Shown: positions 1 through 6,728 of the stretch, piece by piece | How the letters are laid out: each line of letters opens with the position of its first letter | How positions within the stretch are numbered: position 1 is the stretch's first letter | Origin: Microcaldota archaeon | GTDB taxonomy: Archaea > Micrarchaeota > Micrarchaeia > Anstonellales > Bilamarchaeaceae | Direction: 5' to 3' | Length of the DNA stretch: 54,102 nucleotides | Assembly (NCBI GenBank): GCA_030648615.1 | Contig: JAUSHJ010000032.1 | Coordinates: 1-54,102 of the forward strand | The notes under the pieces: generated by a model | The model's database searches: none | What the model was told of the DNA's origin: nothing | What the model saw: the letters and a program-made list of their open reading frames with translations, nothing else | Program-made: the position numbers and the translations under genes

Positions 1-366
1 GATTTCATGGATGGTACAGATAAGCACGTTATAATGAATGATCTTATTTTTGCGGGTAAACAGGATACTGAAAAAGAAAAAAGAATTTTCTCCTGGAATG
101 GTTTCCGTCACTATTATGGTCAAAAGGTTCGCGGTCAAAGAACCAGAAATACAGGAAGAACTGGTATGGCAGTTGGTGTACTTAGGAAATCAATTATTGC
201 AGCAGCCGCACCAGCAGCAGGTACAGCAGGAAAACCAGGTGCATCGGCACCAGCTGGTGGAGCAGCTCCGGCAGCAGGAGTAGCTAAAGGTCCAGCACCA
301 GCAGGTGGGGCAGCAAAGCCAGCAGTAGCGGCGAAACCTGCAGCAAAGCCAGAAGCTAAGAAATAA
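1..366 (+). CDS. rps13: Ribosomal protein uS13, C-terminal part (5' cut by window)
   Basis: Small-subunit head protein uS13. The frame is open from base 1, so the N-terminal half lies outside the window. The visible core has the family signature FRHYYGQKVRGQRTRNTGRT (about residues 32-51 of the visible part), the basic segment that contacts 16S rRNA. After the usual end (VGVLRKS) comes an atypical tail of about 58 residues made almost only of Ala, Pro, Gly and Lys. It heads the uS13-uS4-uS11-Rpo3 order conserved in archaea. The fold assignment is secure; the tail's role is unknown. Confidence 0.95.
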   Translation, partial: DFMDGTDKHVIMNDLIFAGKQDTEKEKRIFSWNGFRHYYGQKVRGQRTRNTGRTGMAVGVLRKSIIAAAAPAAGTAGKPGASAPAGGAAPAAGVAKGPAPAGGAAKPAVAAKPAAKPEAKK

Positions 367-386
367 TAATTTAATGAGGTTTTCAC

Positions 387-932
387 ATGGGAGATCCAGC
401 ACGATTAAGAAACAAATACGAGCGTCCTAAACAATTATGGGATACAGAACGAATTACGGAAGAAAAAGGATTCAAAAATTCCTATGGTCTTAAAAACATG
501 CGCGAGTTGTGGATTGCACTAGCGTGGCTTAAGAAATATCGTCGTGAAGCCAGACGTTTATTATCCATGGGTCAAGAAGAACGAGCTGAACCAGCAAAAA
601 AGATTCTTGCTAAATTAAATCGTTACAGTATATTGAAAGAGACCTCTACATTGGACGAAGTTTTATCTTTAACTGTAAAAGATATTTTAGAAAGAAGACT
701 ACAGACTCTGGTAGTAAGAAAAGGTTTGGCAAAATCCATGGTACAATCAAGACAATTAATTACTCATGGCTTTATAGCTGTAAGTGGAAAGAAAGTTTCC
801 ATTCCAAGTTATTTAGTGTATACTGCTGATGAATCTGCAATATCTTATTCCAAGCCAATAGATCTTGAGACCAAGGCTCCTGTTGTGGCAGAAACTAAAG
901 AAGAAGCTCCTGTTGAAGCAGCTGCTAGCTAA
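387..932 (+). CDS. rps4: Ribosomal protein uS4
   Basis: Primary 16S rRNA-binding protein of the small subunit, 181 aa, close to the usual archaeal size. It starts [18 protein letters not shown], typical of archaeal uS4, and carries the S4 RNA-binding domain around residues 100-155 ([20 protein letters not shown], then [16 protein letters not shown]). A GAGGT ribosome-binding site at 375-379 lies 7 nt before the ATG. It is 20 bp downstream of uS13, in the same operon. The last 20 residues are a Glu/Ala/Pro-rich tail of the same kind as on its neighbours. Confidence 0.97.
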   Translation: MGDPARLRNKYERPKQLWDTERITEEKGFKNSYGLKNMRELWIALAWLKKYRREARRLLSMGQEERAEPAKKILAKLNRYSILKETSTLDEVLSLTVKDILERRLQTLVVRKGLAKSMVQSRQLITHGFIAVSGKKVSIPSYLVYTADESAISYSKPIDLETKAPVVAETKEEAPVEAAAS

Positions 933-951
933 AATTATGGTGATATATAAT

Positions 952-1491
952 ATGACTACTGATAAAGAAAAGAAAATTAAAGAAGTTGCTGAGCCAGTTG
1001 CAGAGGCAAAGAAAGAAGTTAAGGAAACAAAAGAAGTTCCTAAGGAAACAAAAGATGTAAAAGAAGTTGCTGTCGCAGCTCCAGTAGTTCCACAAATTAA
1101 AAAAGGAAAACCACGCGTAGCTATTTTACACGTATTTTCATCCAAAAATGATACTATTATTACCGCCACGGATTTAAGTGGTGCCGAAACACTTGCATGG
1201 GCAAGTGGTGGGATGATTGTTAAGGCAGACCGAGAAGAAGGAAGGCCATACGCAGCAATGCAGGCAGCTTTGAAAGTTATAACCGTTTTAAAGGATAAGG
1301 GAATATCCATGGTTCATATAAGAATTAGAGCTCCAGGGGGAGTTGGATTAAAGACTCCAGGTCCAGGTGCCCAGGCAGTTGTAAGAACAATTGCAAGAAC
1401 TGGTGTTCGTATAAGCAGAATCGAAGATGTCACTCCATTACCTACTGACTCCATGAAAAGAAAAGGTGGAAGAAGAGGAAGAAGAGTATAG
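952..1491 (+). CDS. rps11: Ribosomal protein uS11
   Basis: Platform protein of the small subunit. The uS11 core runs from about residue 50 ([20 protein letters not shown]) through [20 protein letters not shown] to the end GRRGRRV. The first roughly 48 residues are a Lys/Glu/Val-rich extension absent from most homologues. The ATG at 952 is preferred over an in-frame ATG at 937 because GGTGAT at 939-944 is well placed as its ribosome-binding site. It follows uS4 by 19 bp. Confidence 0.95.
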   Translation: MTTDKEKKIKEVAEPVAEAKKEVKETKEVPKETKDVKEVAVAAPVVPQIKKGKPRVAILHVFSSKNDTIITATDLSGAETLAWASGGMIVKADREEGRPYAAMQAALKVITVLKDKGISMVHIRIRAPGGVGLKTPGPGAQAVVRTIARTGVRISRIEDVTPLPTDSMKRKGGRRGRRV

Positions 1492-1576
1492 TTATATAGC
1501 ATTATGTCGTAAGCAATAAGCTAGGTTTTTTGCCTAAAGCCTATTGAATAAGGCATATATAAAAGGTGGTATATTC
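1492..1576 (+). promoter_or_regulatory. uS11-rpoD intergenic region: hairpins plus TATA-like box
   Basis: Eighty-five bases between uS11 and rpoD. Two small inverted repeats can be drawn (AGG...CCT near 1524-1540, GCCTA...AAGGC near 1538-1553), followed by ATATATAAAAG at 1553-1563 and GGTGGT at 1565-1570. The arrangement suggests an internal promoter or a leader for rpoD. This is inferred from sequence only. Confidence 0.4.
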
Positions 1577-2158
1577 ATGCAGGTTAACATAGAAAAAGAA
1601 CAGGCTAACAGAATACAATTTACTATTTCAGGAACTACTGTTGCATTCTCAAATGCAGTAAGACGTTATTCCATGACTCATAATGCTGTGCTTGCTATGG
1701 ATACTGTAGTTTTCTATGATAATACTGCTTCTTTATTTGATGAGTATATTGCACACAGAATTGGCTTAATTCCAGTAGTTACTCCAGATAAAACTCCGGA
1801 GAGTGCAGAAATTATTTTTTCTCTTGATGAAACTGGTCCAAAAATGGTTTATGCTAAAGATCTTAAAAGTTCCGATAAGGGAATTGCAGTGGCAAGGGAA
1901 AATATCCCAATTATCACTCTTACTGAAGGGCAGCATTTGAAATTTGAAGCAAAGGCTATAATTGGTTATGGTACTAAACATGCAAAATTCCAAGCAGGTT
2001 TAGTTAGTTATGCCATAAAAGATAATACATTCAAGTTCATTGTTGAGAGCTTCTATCAGATGGAACCGAGTGAAGTTATACTTCGTGCCTGTGTTGCTTT
2101 AGAGAAAGATGCAACTGATATATTGAAAGGCTTGAAAGCTGCAGCAAAGAAGAAATAG
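1577..2158 (+). CDS. rpoD: RNA polymerase subunit Rpo3 (D)
   Basis: Alpha-like assembly subunit of archaeal RNA polymerase, 193 aa, pairing with Rpo11 to seed enzyme assembly. The sequence shows the D/L dimerisation motif (TTVAFSNAVRRYSM, about residues 19-32) and IAHRIGLIPVVT. It is short: the ferredoxin-like Fe-S insertion found in some archaeal D subunits is missing, with no Cys cluster. The start at 1577 has GGTGGT at 1565-1570 upstream. A TATA-like ATATATAAAAG at 1553-1563 would also place a transcription start at about the ATG, so an internal promoter is possible. Confidence 0.95.
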   Translation: MQVNIEKEQANRIQFTISGTTVAFSNAVRRYSMTHNAVLAMDTVVFYDNTASLFDEYIAHRIGLIPVVTPDKTPESAEIIFSLDETGPKMVYAKDLKSSDKGIAVARENIPIITLTEGQHLKFEAKAIIGYGTKHAKFQAGLVSYAIKDNTFKFIVESFYQMEPSEVILRACVALEKDATDILKGLKAAAKKK

Positions 2159-2269
2159 TTACTGCTAGATGCCTGAGGCTAGATGGTTGAAACTAGAATC
2201 TCTTTTTAAATTCTTTTTTAAATAGTTTCATTCATATTTTTTCTTTAAATAAATTTTAGTAATCTGCTG

Positions 2270-2466
2270 TCGCGAAGCCGACAAACGGCTGGAAGCGTTG
2301 TCGGCAGGGCAGAAAAATGCCGACAACATTTGACATCGAAGCGATGTCAAAGCGACTGAAAGGGCGTCTCTTAGGTTTTCTAAGACTAGCCCGGCTACAT
2401 TGCATAAGTAAAACACATGTCAATGCAGGGGTCAGATTTACCTTCTTGGTAAATTCCCCCAGCATT
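2270..2466 (+). ncRNA. Structured leader upstream of tRNA-Leu (hairpin cluster 1)
   Basis: The 320 bases between rpoD and tRNA-Leu hold no credible gene. TTTAAATAAA at 2243-2252 would start transcription near 2272. Downstream, GCCGACAA (2277-2284), TTGTCGGC (2298-2305) and GCCGACAA (2319-2326) can form two mutually exclusive hairpins. They are followed by perfect hairpins TTGACATCG/CGATGTCAA (2330-2350) and TCTTAG/CTAAGA (2369-2385). Last is a long stem AATGC...GGGG...ATTTACC with its complement (2422-2466). Probably a transcribed structured leader or one of the palindromic arrays; function unknown. Confidence 0.45.
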
Positions 2467-2478
2467 CGTTCCACTCAT

Positions 2479-2688
2479 GCAGGGGTGGCAGAGCGGCCAA
2501 AAGAGTCTTGAGTCGTGAGTTCCAATTGTTGGATGTTTCCAACAATGGACATCTTGTTGCTCGAAGCAACAAGCTTGTTCGAGTCTTGTTCGCAGGACTC
2601 TGGACACAAAACACGAGACTTTGGTTTTGCGCTAGCTTGAGGGGCTAGTGGTTCAGTACCTTCAAGAGTTCGAATCTCTTCCCCTGCA
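2479..2688 (+). tRNA. tRNA-Leu(GAG), interrupted by about 125 nt in the D-loop
   Basis: Type II tRNA gene. The acceptor GCAGGGG (2479-2485) pairs with CCCCTGC (2681-2687), followed by discriminator A2688. The anticodon stem is CTAGC/GCTAG (2632-2636/2644-2648) with loop TTGAGGG, anticodon GAG at 2639-2641. The variable arm is TGGTTCAGTACCTTC and the T arm AAGAG-TTCGAAT-CTCTT. D stem GCA (2488-2490) pairs with TGC (2628-2630), but about 125 extra bases lie between GAGCGGCCAAA and TGC. A bulge-helix-bulge-like fold can be drawn at the borders: CCAAA 2497-2501 with TTTGG 2620-2624, bulges AGA and TTT, and GTCT with AGAC. The insert is therefore probably an intron of roughly 2504-2626, removed by the archaeal splicing endonuclease. 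CCA is not encoded. Confidence 0.85.
2504..2626 (+). repeat. D-loop insertion (probable intron) built of palindromic units
   Basis: Insertion within tRNA-Leu, with borders uncertain by a few bases. It contains TTGTTGG/CCAACAA (near 2526-2545), CTTGTTGCT-cga-AGCAACAAG (2553-2573) and GAGTC...GACTC (2581-2600). The second hairpin has the same arms as the last hairpin of the intergenic array at 34921-34941, and the flanking AT before and CTTGT after also match. Confidence 0.7.
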
Positions 2689-2691
2689 TAC

Positions 2692-2738
2692 AGATCTGAT
2701 CTGAGGTCTTACCCTTTCGGGAACCTCAGATTAGATCT
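2692..2738 (+). terminator. Long stem-loop directly after tRNA-Leu
   Basis: AGATCTGATCTGAGGT (2692-2707) pairs with ACCTCAGATTAGATCT (2723-2738) over 16 positions with one G-T wobble. The loop itself contains CCC/GGG. It begins four bases after the tRNA discriminator. It could be a processing or termination structure, or another member of the palindromic element family; no T-run follows it. Confidence 0.4.
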
Positions 2739-2786
2739 CAAATCATGCCCTGGTACGTTCAGAACAGATCAGAGGTCTGGAGCTAC

Positions 2787-2873
2787 TTAGCATTACAATG
2801 CCAAATTTGGCACGAGTGTAAGATCATCTCGCCAAGTGCTGTTCTGAGGAGAGAAGCTTATAAAGACTGCTCT
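2787..2873 (+). repeat. 87-bp direct repeat, copy 1
   Basis: Starts TTAGCATTACAATGCC and ends AAGACTGCTCT. Copy 2 at 9596-9682 differs at about five positions. Inside are the palindrome CCAAATTTGG, a short stem GGCACGAG...CTCGCC and a TATA-like CTTATAAAG near its right end. The two copies bracket the surface-protein operon 2932-9576. It could be a duplicated promoter or small-RNA cassette, or terminal repeats of an integrated block. Confidence 0.75.
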
Positions 2874-2931
2874 CAGCTAAACTTAGCCAAACACAACCTT
2901 TTTAAACTTTTGTGCATATTAACCAGTACTT

Positions 2932-3459
2932 ATGCAACAAAGTATCAAAAAACTTGATAATAATGAAACAAAGTTTCTTATATCACTACTTGAAGCTGGA
3001 AATAAGACAGACACTAAGATAGCGAAAGAAATTCATCTAAGTAAGGCAACAGTTAATCGTATTAGAAAGCGTCTTGAATTGCAGGGCATTATTACAGACT
3101 GCATACCTATCTTAAATCTCGATTATTTCGGAGTTAATATGTTCGCAGTAGTGCTTTTCGAATGGCGTGATTTCGATAACAGTAAAGAAACACAAGCGAT
3201 GGAATCAGAATTTTCTAAAACACCGCAGGTAGTTTATTTTTCAGTAGGTGAAAGTTCATCTAACCTAAATTACGTTGCTATGCTCGGATTTTTTGATATG
3301 GCGGATTATCATGCATTCTTTAATGAATTTAGAAAGAAATATCAATCAGCAATAGGTAAAATTGAAGTGTTTTTTATTCCATCTAAACGCATAATCAAGC
3401 AGGATTTTACTGATCTTGCAAAACTAGTCTTGAAAAAAAGTGAGGTGTACGAATCATGA
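2932..3459 (+). CDS. Lrp/AsnC-type transcriptional regulator
   Basis: DNA-binding regulator of 175 aa. The N-terminal winged helix-turn-helix covers about residues 6-60 (DNNETKFLISLLEAGNKTDT, then IHLSKATVNRIRKRLELQGI), the classic Lrp/AsnC pattern. The C-terminal part (residues about 65-160) would be the alpha/beta ligand-binding domain of the family, though divergent. A TATA box (TTTTTAAAC, about 2898-2906) lies about 26 nt before the ATG, so the mRNA is probably leaderless. Its stop overlaps the next start (ATGA), so it is co-transcribed with the surface genes and probably controls them. Confidence 0.8.
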   Translation: MQQSIKKLDNNETKFLISLLEAGNKTDTKIAKEIHLSKATVNRIRKRLELQGIITDCIPILNLDYFGVNMFAVVLFEWRDFDNSKETQAMESEFSKTPQVVYFSVGESSSNLNYVAMLGFFDMADYHAFFNEFRKKYQSAIGKIEVFFIPSKRIIKQDFTDLAKLVLKKSEVYES

Positions 3460-6179
3460 ACAATCCGGCAATAAAGTTTTTTTCGATTTTTGTAATTTTG
3501 ATAGGGCTATTGTCTACAGTTAATGCAGTAAGTCTAGTAATTCAACCTACGCAGGGATCCACATCGAATTTAGGATATGGAGCTTGCGGTAGCCAAGCTA
3601 ACCTTCCATTTACCATAACTAATAATGGATATGGTGGAGCTTTATGTTGGTATACTACCTCGCAGAATCCAACTCCTCAAAAACTTACTCCTAACTGTAT
3701 CACTCATGGTTCAACTTCATACTCTAATGCACTACTAACTTATCCTTCTAATAGTGGAACACAATCAGTTACTGTACAACTAGATTGTTTTGATTTTTAT
3801 GACGTACTCTTCGGATCAAATACGTGTGTAAATAGTTACACCTATGAGCAGGCCCGTACTAATAAATATAGTGAAGGCAAACAAGATACCAATCCCGCAA
3901 TTTCTCCAAGATATGCATCTGTAAGCTGTAGTGTTTTACAGTTTTCTGTAACTCCTGCGAGTCAAACTGTGACTCTTTATACCGGACAGTCTCAATCATT
4001 ATCATTTACTGTTAATAACCCCACTTCAGGATCACTTGTATGTACTTATGCTGGAGATGCTGGTTCTGGATCTCTTGGAACTATTTTACCATCTAGTTCG
4101 CAAAGTTTTTCTGTAACGATACAAGCACCAAATACTGCTGCTCCACAAACTAAAAGCGGGCAGGTTACCTGTTTGGATTCGTATAACCAGCACGCTACGC
4201 AACCATTTACTGTTTCAGCTACCGTCATACAAAATCCTGCAAAGACGGCAATCGATAGTGCTACCAATTCCATCAATAGTGCTATCTCAGCTATAAATAG
4301 TGCCAATTCGCTAGTTTCTAGTCAGACAAGTTCTTGTATAGATACAACTAGTGCTCAGAATCTCATCACACAAGCCCAATCACAATTATCCAGTGCTCAA
4401 ACCAGCCTTCAAAATGCTGAGTCGACTTATCAAAATGCACCATATGACCCTAGTACAGCACAAACTGCAGTAAATCAGGCCAACGATGCTCAATCTAAAT
4501 CAGAGCAAGCGAAAAATTTCGCAACCCAAGCTAGTACTCAGCTCCAGACTCTTTTAAGTCAGCTAGAGCAAAAAAAACAAACAGCTTCCTCGGCCATACA
4601 CGATGCGAACAATACAATCCAGGATACGATTCGATCTATTTCAACTACTGATTCTGACATTACCGTTGTTTCAAATTTAGGAGCTGACACAACTAATGCA
4701 TCTAATCTAAATAATCTGGCCAAGCAATCTCTTAGCAGTGCTCAGACTGATTATGGTACTGCCCAATCTGAATTTAATAGTTGTGCATTCGATCAGGTGT
4801 CTAGTGTTGCCGCATCTGCTAAAACTAAAGCTAATCAGGCCAAAGAGTATACTACTCAAGCTTACAATAGCGCTGAAACTGCTCGTTCAGAGCTTCAACA
4901 ACTAATCAAACACGTTTCTGATCTTCTTAAGGACAAAGAATCCAACATTAATAGTGCACAAAGTTGGATTGATCGAGCGGTATCTTTATCAAATAATGAA
5001 ACACTTCATGGGATTGATCTAGTTGATCCAGAAACTAAGATAAAATCTGCAAAGGCTGATTTAGATAATGCTCGGACTTATTATTCTCAGGCTCAAGATG
5101 CATTTAGTACGAACAGATATGCCCTTGCTCAACAGAACGCTAACGAAGCTCAAAATTATTCTATGGCAGCAGAAACAGATGCAAAATCGGCTTTTGATCA
5201 GCTAAATATTTACCTTGAAAAGGCTAAAACAGGTCAACCTCAGCTTGATAGTGCTCAAACCGAAATATCTAAAGCAGAACAATTGTACAATAAACTTTTG
5301 TCGCTTGTTGGAGATATGCAAAATTACACCAATCTTAGTGATACACTGATTTCGATTCAAAAAGAAAAAGATAACTTAAATTCTGCCAAAGATTTGCTTT
5401 CAAAGGCTCAAAATGCACATAGCGCTGGGGCAGCATCTGATACGATTAATTATGCTGTTCAGAGCAGGGACACCGCAGCTACGTCGTATAATAGATTGGA
5501 TGACATCGTTTTGAAGTTATCTGGATCAGTTATCGTGAGTTTAAATGATCAATTAAATACTGCAATCCAAAAAGAAACCGCTGTACAACAAAAAATTACA
5601 GATGCTTCTGCAACATTCGGAGCATCAACTCAAGGTGTTATCTCTGCACAAGATAAACTCAAACAAGCAAAACAACAACTTAGTGATGCTCAAGTTACCA
5701 TCAATAAGGCAAAAAATGATACCGATTTACTAGATCAGCTTGGTTTGGCGAAACAAGCATTTGTTCAGTTAAATACTGCAAGTCAAACTATGAGTGATTC
5801 AATGCAAGATGCAGATAATGCTAAATTAGAAGGTTACGCTAAGGTAGGTGGTGGTGGCGCTATTGGAGTTGCCGCCATAGGCGGAGGTTTCATGTGGTGG
5901 AAACGAAAGAAAAACCCTGCTACAACCAAACCAAAACAAACTGAGATTAAGGCCTCAACAGAAGATCAAACCAAAAAAGGCATCGTAGAAAAAGAAATGC
6001 CATCAAAAAACCCCAAGCCAGAAGAAGAAACTTCAAAAGAACGTCTTAATCCTGCATCTAAACCTCTTTGTAAGAAATGCGGTACAGAAAATCTTATTGA
6101 AGCGAAATTCTGTCATTCCTGTGGTTTAAAGTTCAAGAAACAAAAAACCAATAAGAAAAAAGGGAGTGAAACGCAATGA
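3456..6179 (+). CDS. Giant coiled-coil membrane protein with cytosolic zinc ribbon
   Basis: 907-aa protein not assigned to a named family. In order it has a signal peptide (residues 1-24, FFSIFVILIGLLSTVNA) and two Cys-containing beta-rich segments (about 25-155 and 165-265). A very long Ala/Ser/Gln/Asn-rich helical region (about 270-790) follows, with many SAQ/NAQ repeats typical of coiled coil. A glycine-rich transmembrane segment lies near 797-815 (GGGGAIGVAAIGGGFMWW), then KRKK. The basic cytosolic tail carries a zinc ribbon CKKC...CHSC at about 870-890. The topology predicts a long extracellular stalk tied to a cytosolic metal-binding knuckle. The start overlaps the regulator's stop. Confidence 0.75.
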   Translation: MNNPAIKFFSIFVILIGLLSTVNAVSLVIQPTQGSTSNLGYGACGSQANLPFTITNNGYGGALCWYTTSQNPTPQKLTPNCITHGSTSYSNALLTYPSNSGTQSVTVQLDCFDFYDVLFGSNTCVNSYTYEQARTNKYSEGKQDTNPAISPRYASVSCSVLQFSVTPASQTVTLYTGQSQSLSFTVNNPTSGSLVCTYAGDAGSGSLGTILPSSSQSFSVTIQAPNTAAPQTKSGQVTCLDSYNQHATQPFTVSATVIQNPAKTAIDSATNSINSAISAINSANSLVSSQTSSCIDTTSAQNLITQAQSQLSSAQTSLQNAESTYQNAPYDPSTAQTAVNQANDAQSKSEQAKNFATQASTQLQTLLSQLEQKKQTASSAIHDANNTIQDTIRSISTTDSDITVVSNLGADTTNASNLNNLAKQSLSSAQTDYGTAQSEFNSCAFDQVSSVAASAKTKANQAKEYTTQAYNSAETARSELQQLIKHVSDLLKDKESNINSAQSWIDRAVSLSNNETLHGIDLVDPETKIKSAKADLDNARTYYSQAQDAFSTNRYALAQQNANEAQNYSMAAETDAKSAFDQLNIYLEKAKTGQPQLDSAQTEISKAEQLYNKLLSLVGDMQNYTNLSDTLISIQKEKDNLNSAKDLLSKAQNAHSAGAASDTINYAVQSRDTAATSYNRLDDIVLKLSGSVIVSLNDQLNTAIQKETAVQQKITDASATFGASTQGVISAQDKLKQAKQQLSDAQVTINKAKNDTDLLDQLGLAKQAFVQLNTASQTMSDSMQDADNAKLEGYAKVGGGGAIGVAAIGGGFMWWKRKKNPATTKPKQTEIKASTEDQTKKGIVEKEMPSKNPKPEEETSKERLNPASKPLCKKCGTENLIEAKFCHSCGLKFKKQKTNKKKGSETQ

Positions 6180-6724
6180 TTCAACCATTAATTTTGCTTG
6201 TCAGCGTATTTTATCTATTACTCTGGGGTATGGATTTGTATCTTACGCTAAAATCAACTAGCAAAATGGGGCACGACTTAGAAATAAATCCGATCATGAA
6301 TTTTTTCCTGAGAGCTAGACGAAGATACCTTGCACTCTTTAAAATAAGTGAACTAGTTGTCTTCTTTATACTTATTCTGTCTTCTGCGACTCTGGACCTC
6401 AATACTGCAATCTACATACTATTAGGATGGACAATCATCTTTTCAATAGTAGTCGCGCAAGGAGTTTATATCTATATCCTGGCTGGGGGAGATCCAAAAC
6501 CAATAGCAATTGGTTTTCTGTCAATTTCTCTCTTGACCGTATTATTTATTTTTACCAGTTTTTCAACATTTTCTGATAATAAACTGTTATCTTCTGCTTT
6601 TGGTAGTTGTAATGATCAGATAGTTTCTCTTCAAACACAATATAAAAATTGCAATGACACCATCGCTCCGGTGCATGTGGTACAGAATACAAATTCTGAT
6701 CTTAATTTTACTATTCCGAGGTGA
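6176..6724 (+). CDS. Small multi-pass membrane protein (DUF5658-like)
   Basis: 182 aa with four predicted transmembrane segments (about residues 4-22, 52-72, 77-102, 108-128) and a hydrophilic C-terminal tail predicted outside the membrane. The first helix and loop, GMDLYLTLKSTSKMGHDLEI followed by NPIMNFFL, resemble the D-x-x-x-T...E-x-N-P pattern of DUF5658 proteins, whose function is unknown. The start overlaps the preceding stop (ATGA) and GGGAGTGA lies upstream at 6161-6168. It is translationally coupled within the surface operon. Function not inferred. Confidence 0.65.
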   Translation: MIQPLILLVSVFYLLLWGMDLYLTLKSTSKMGHDLEINPIMNFFLRARRRYLALFKISELVVFFILILSSATLDLNTAIYILLGWTIIFSIVVAQGVYIYILAGGDPKPIAIGFLSISLLTVLFIFTSFSTFSDNKLLSSAFGSCNDQIVSLQTQYKNCNDTIAPVHVVQNTNSDLNFTIPR

Positions 6725-6728
6725 TATG

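Noticed and set aside
190-402. Minus-strand frames opposite the uS13 tail
   Set aside because: Cys/Trp-rich or Ala-rich shadows caused by the GCA-repeat composition of the real gene.
2745-2957. Small plus-strand open frame before the Lrp gene
   Set aside because: It covers the 87-bp repeat and the promoter, has no ribosome-binding site and no protein-like composition.
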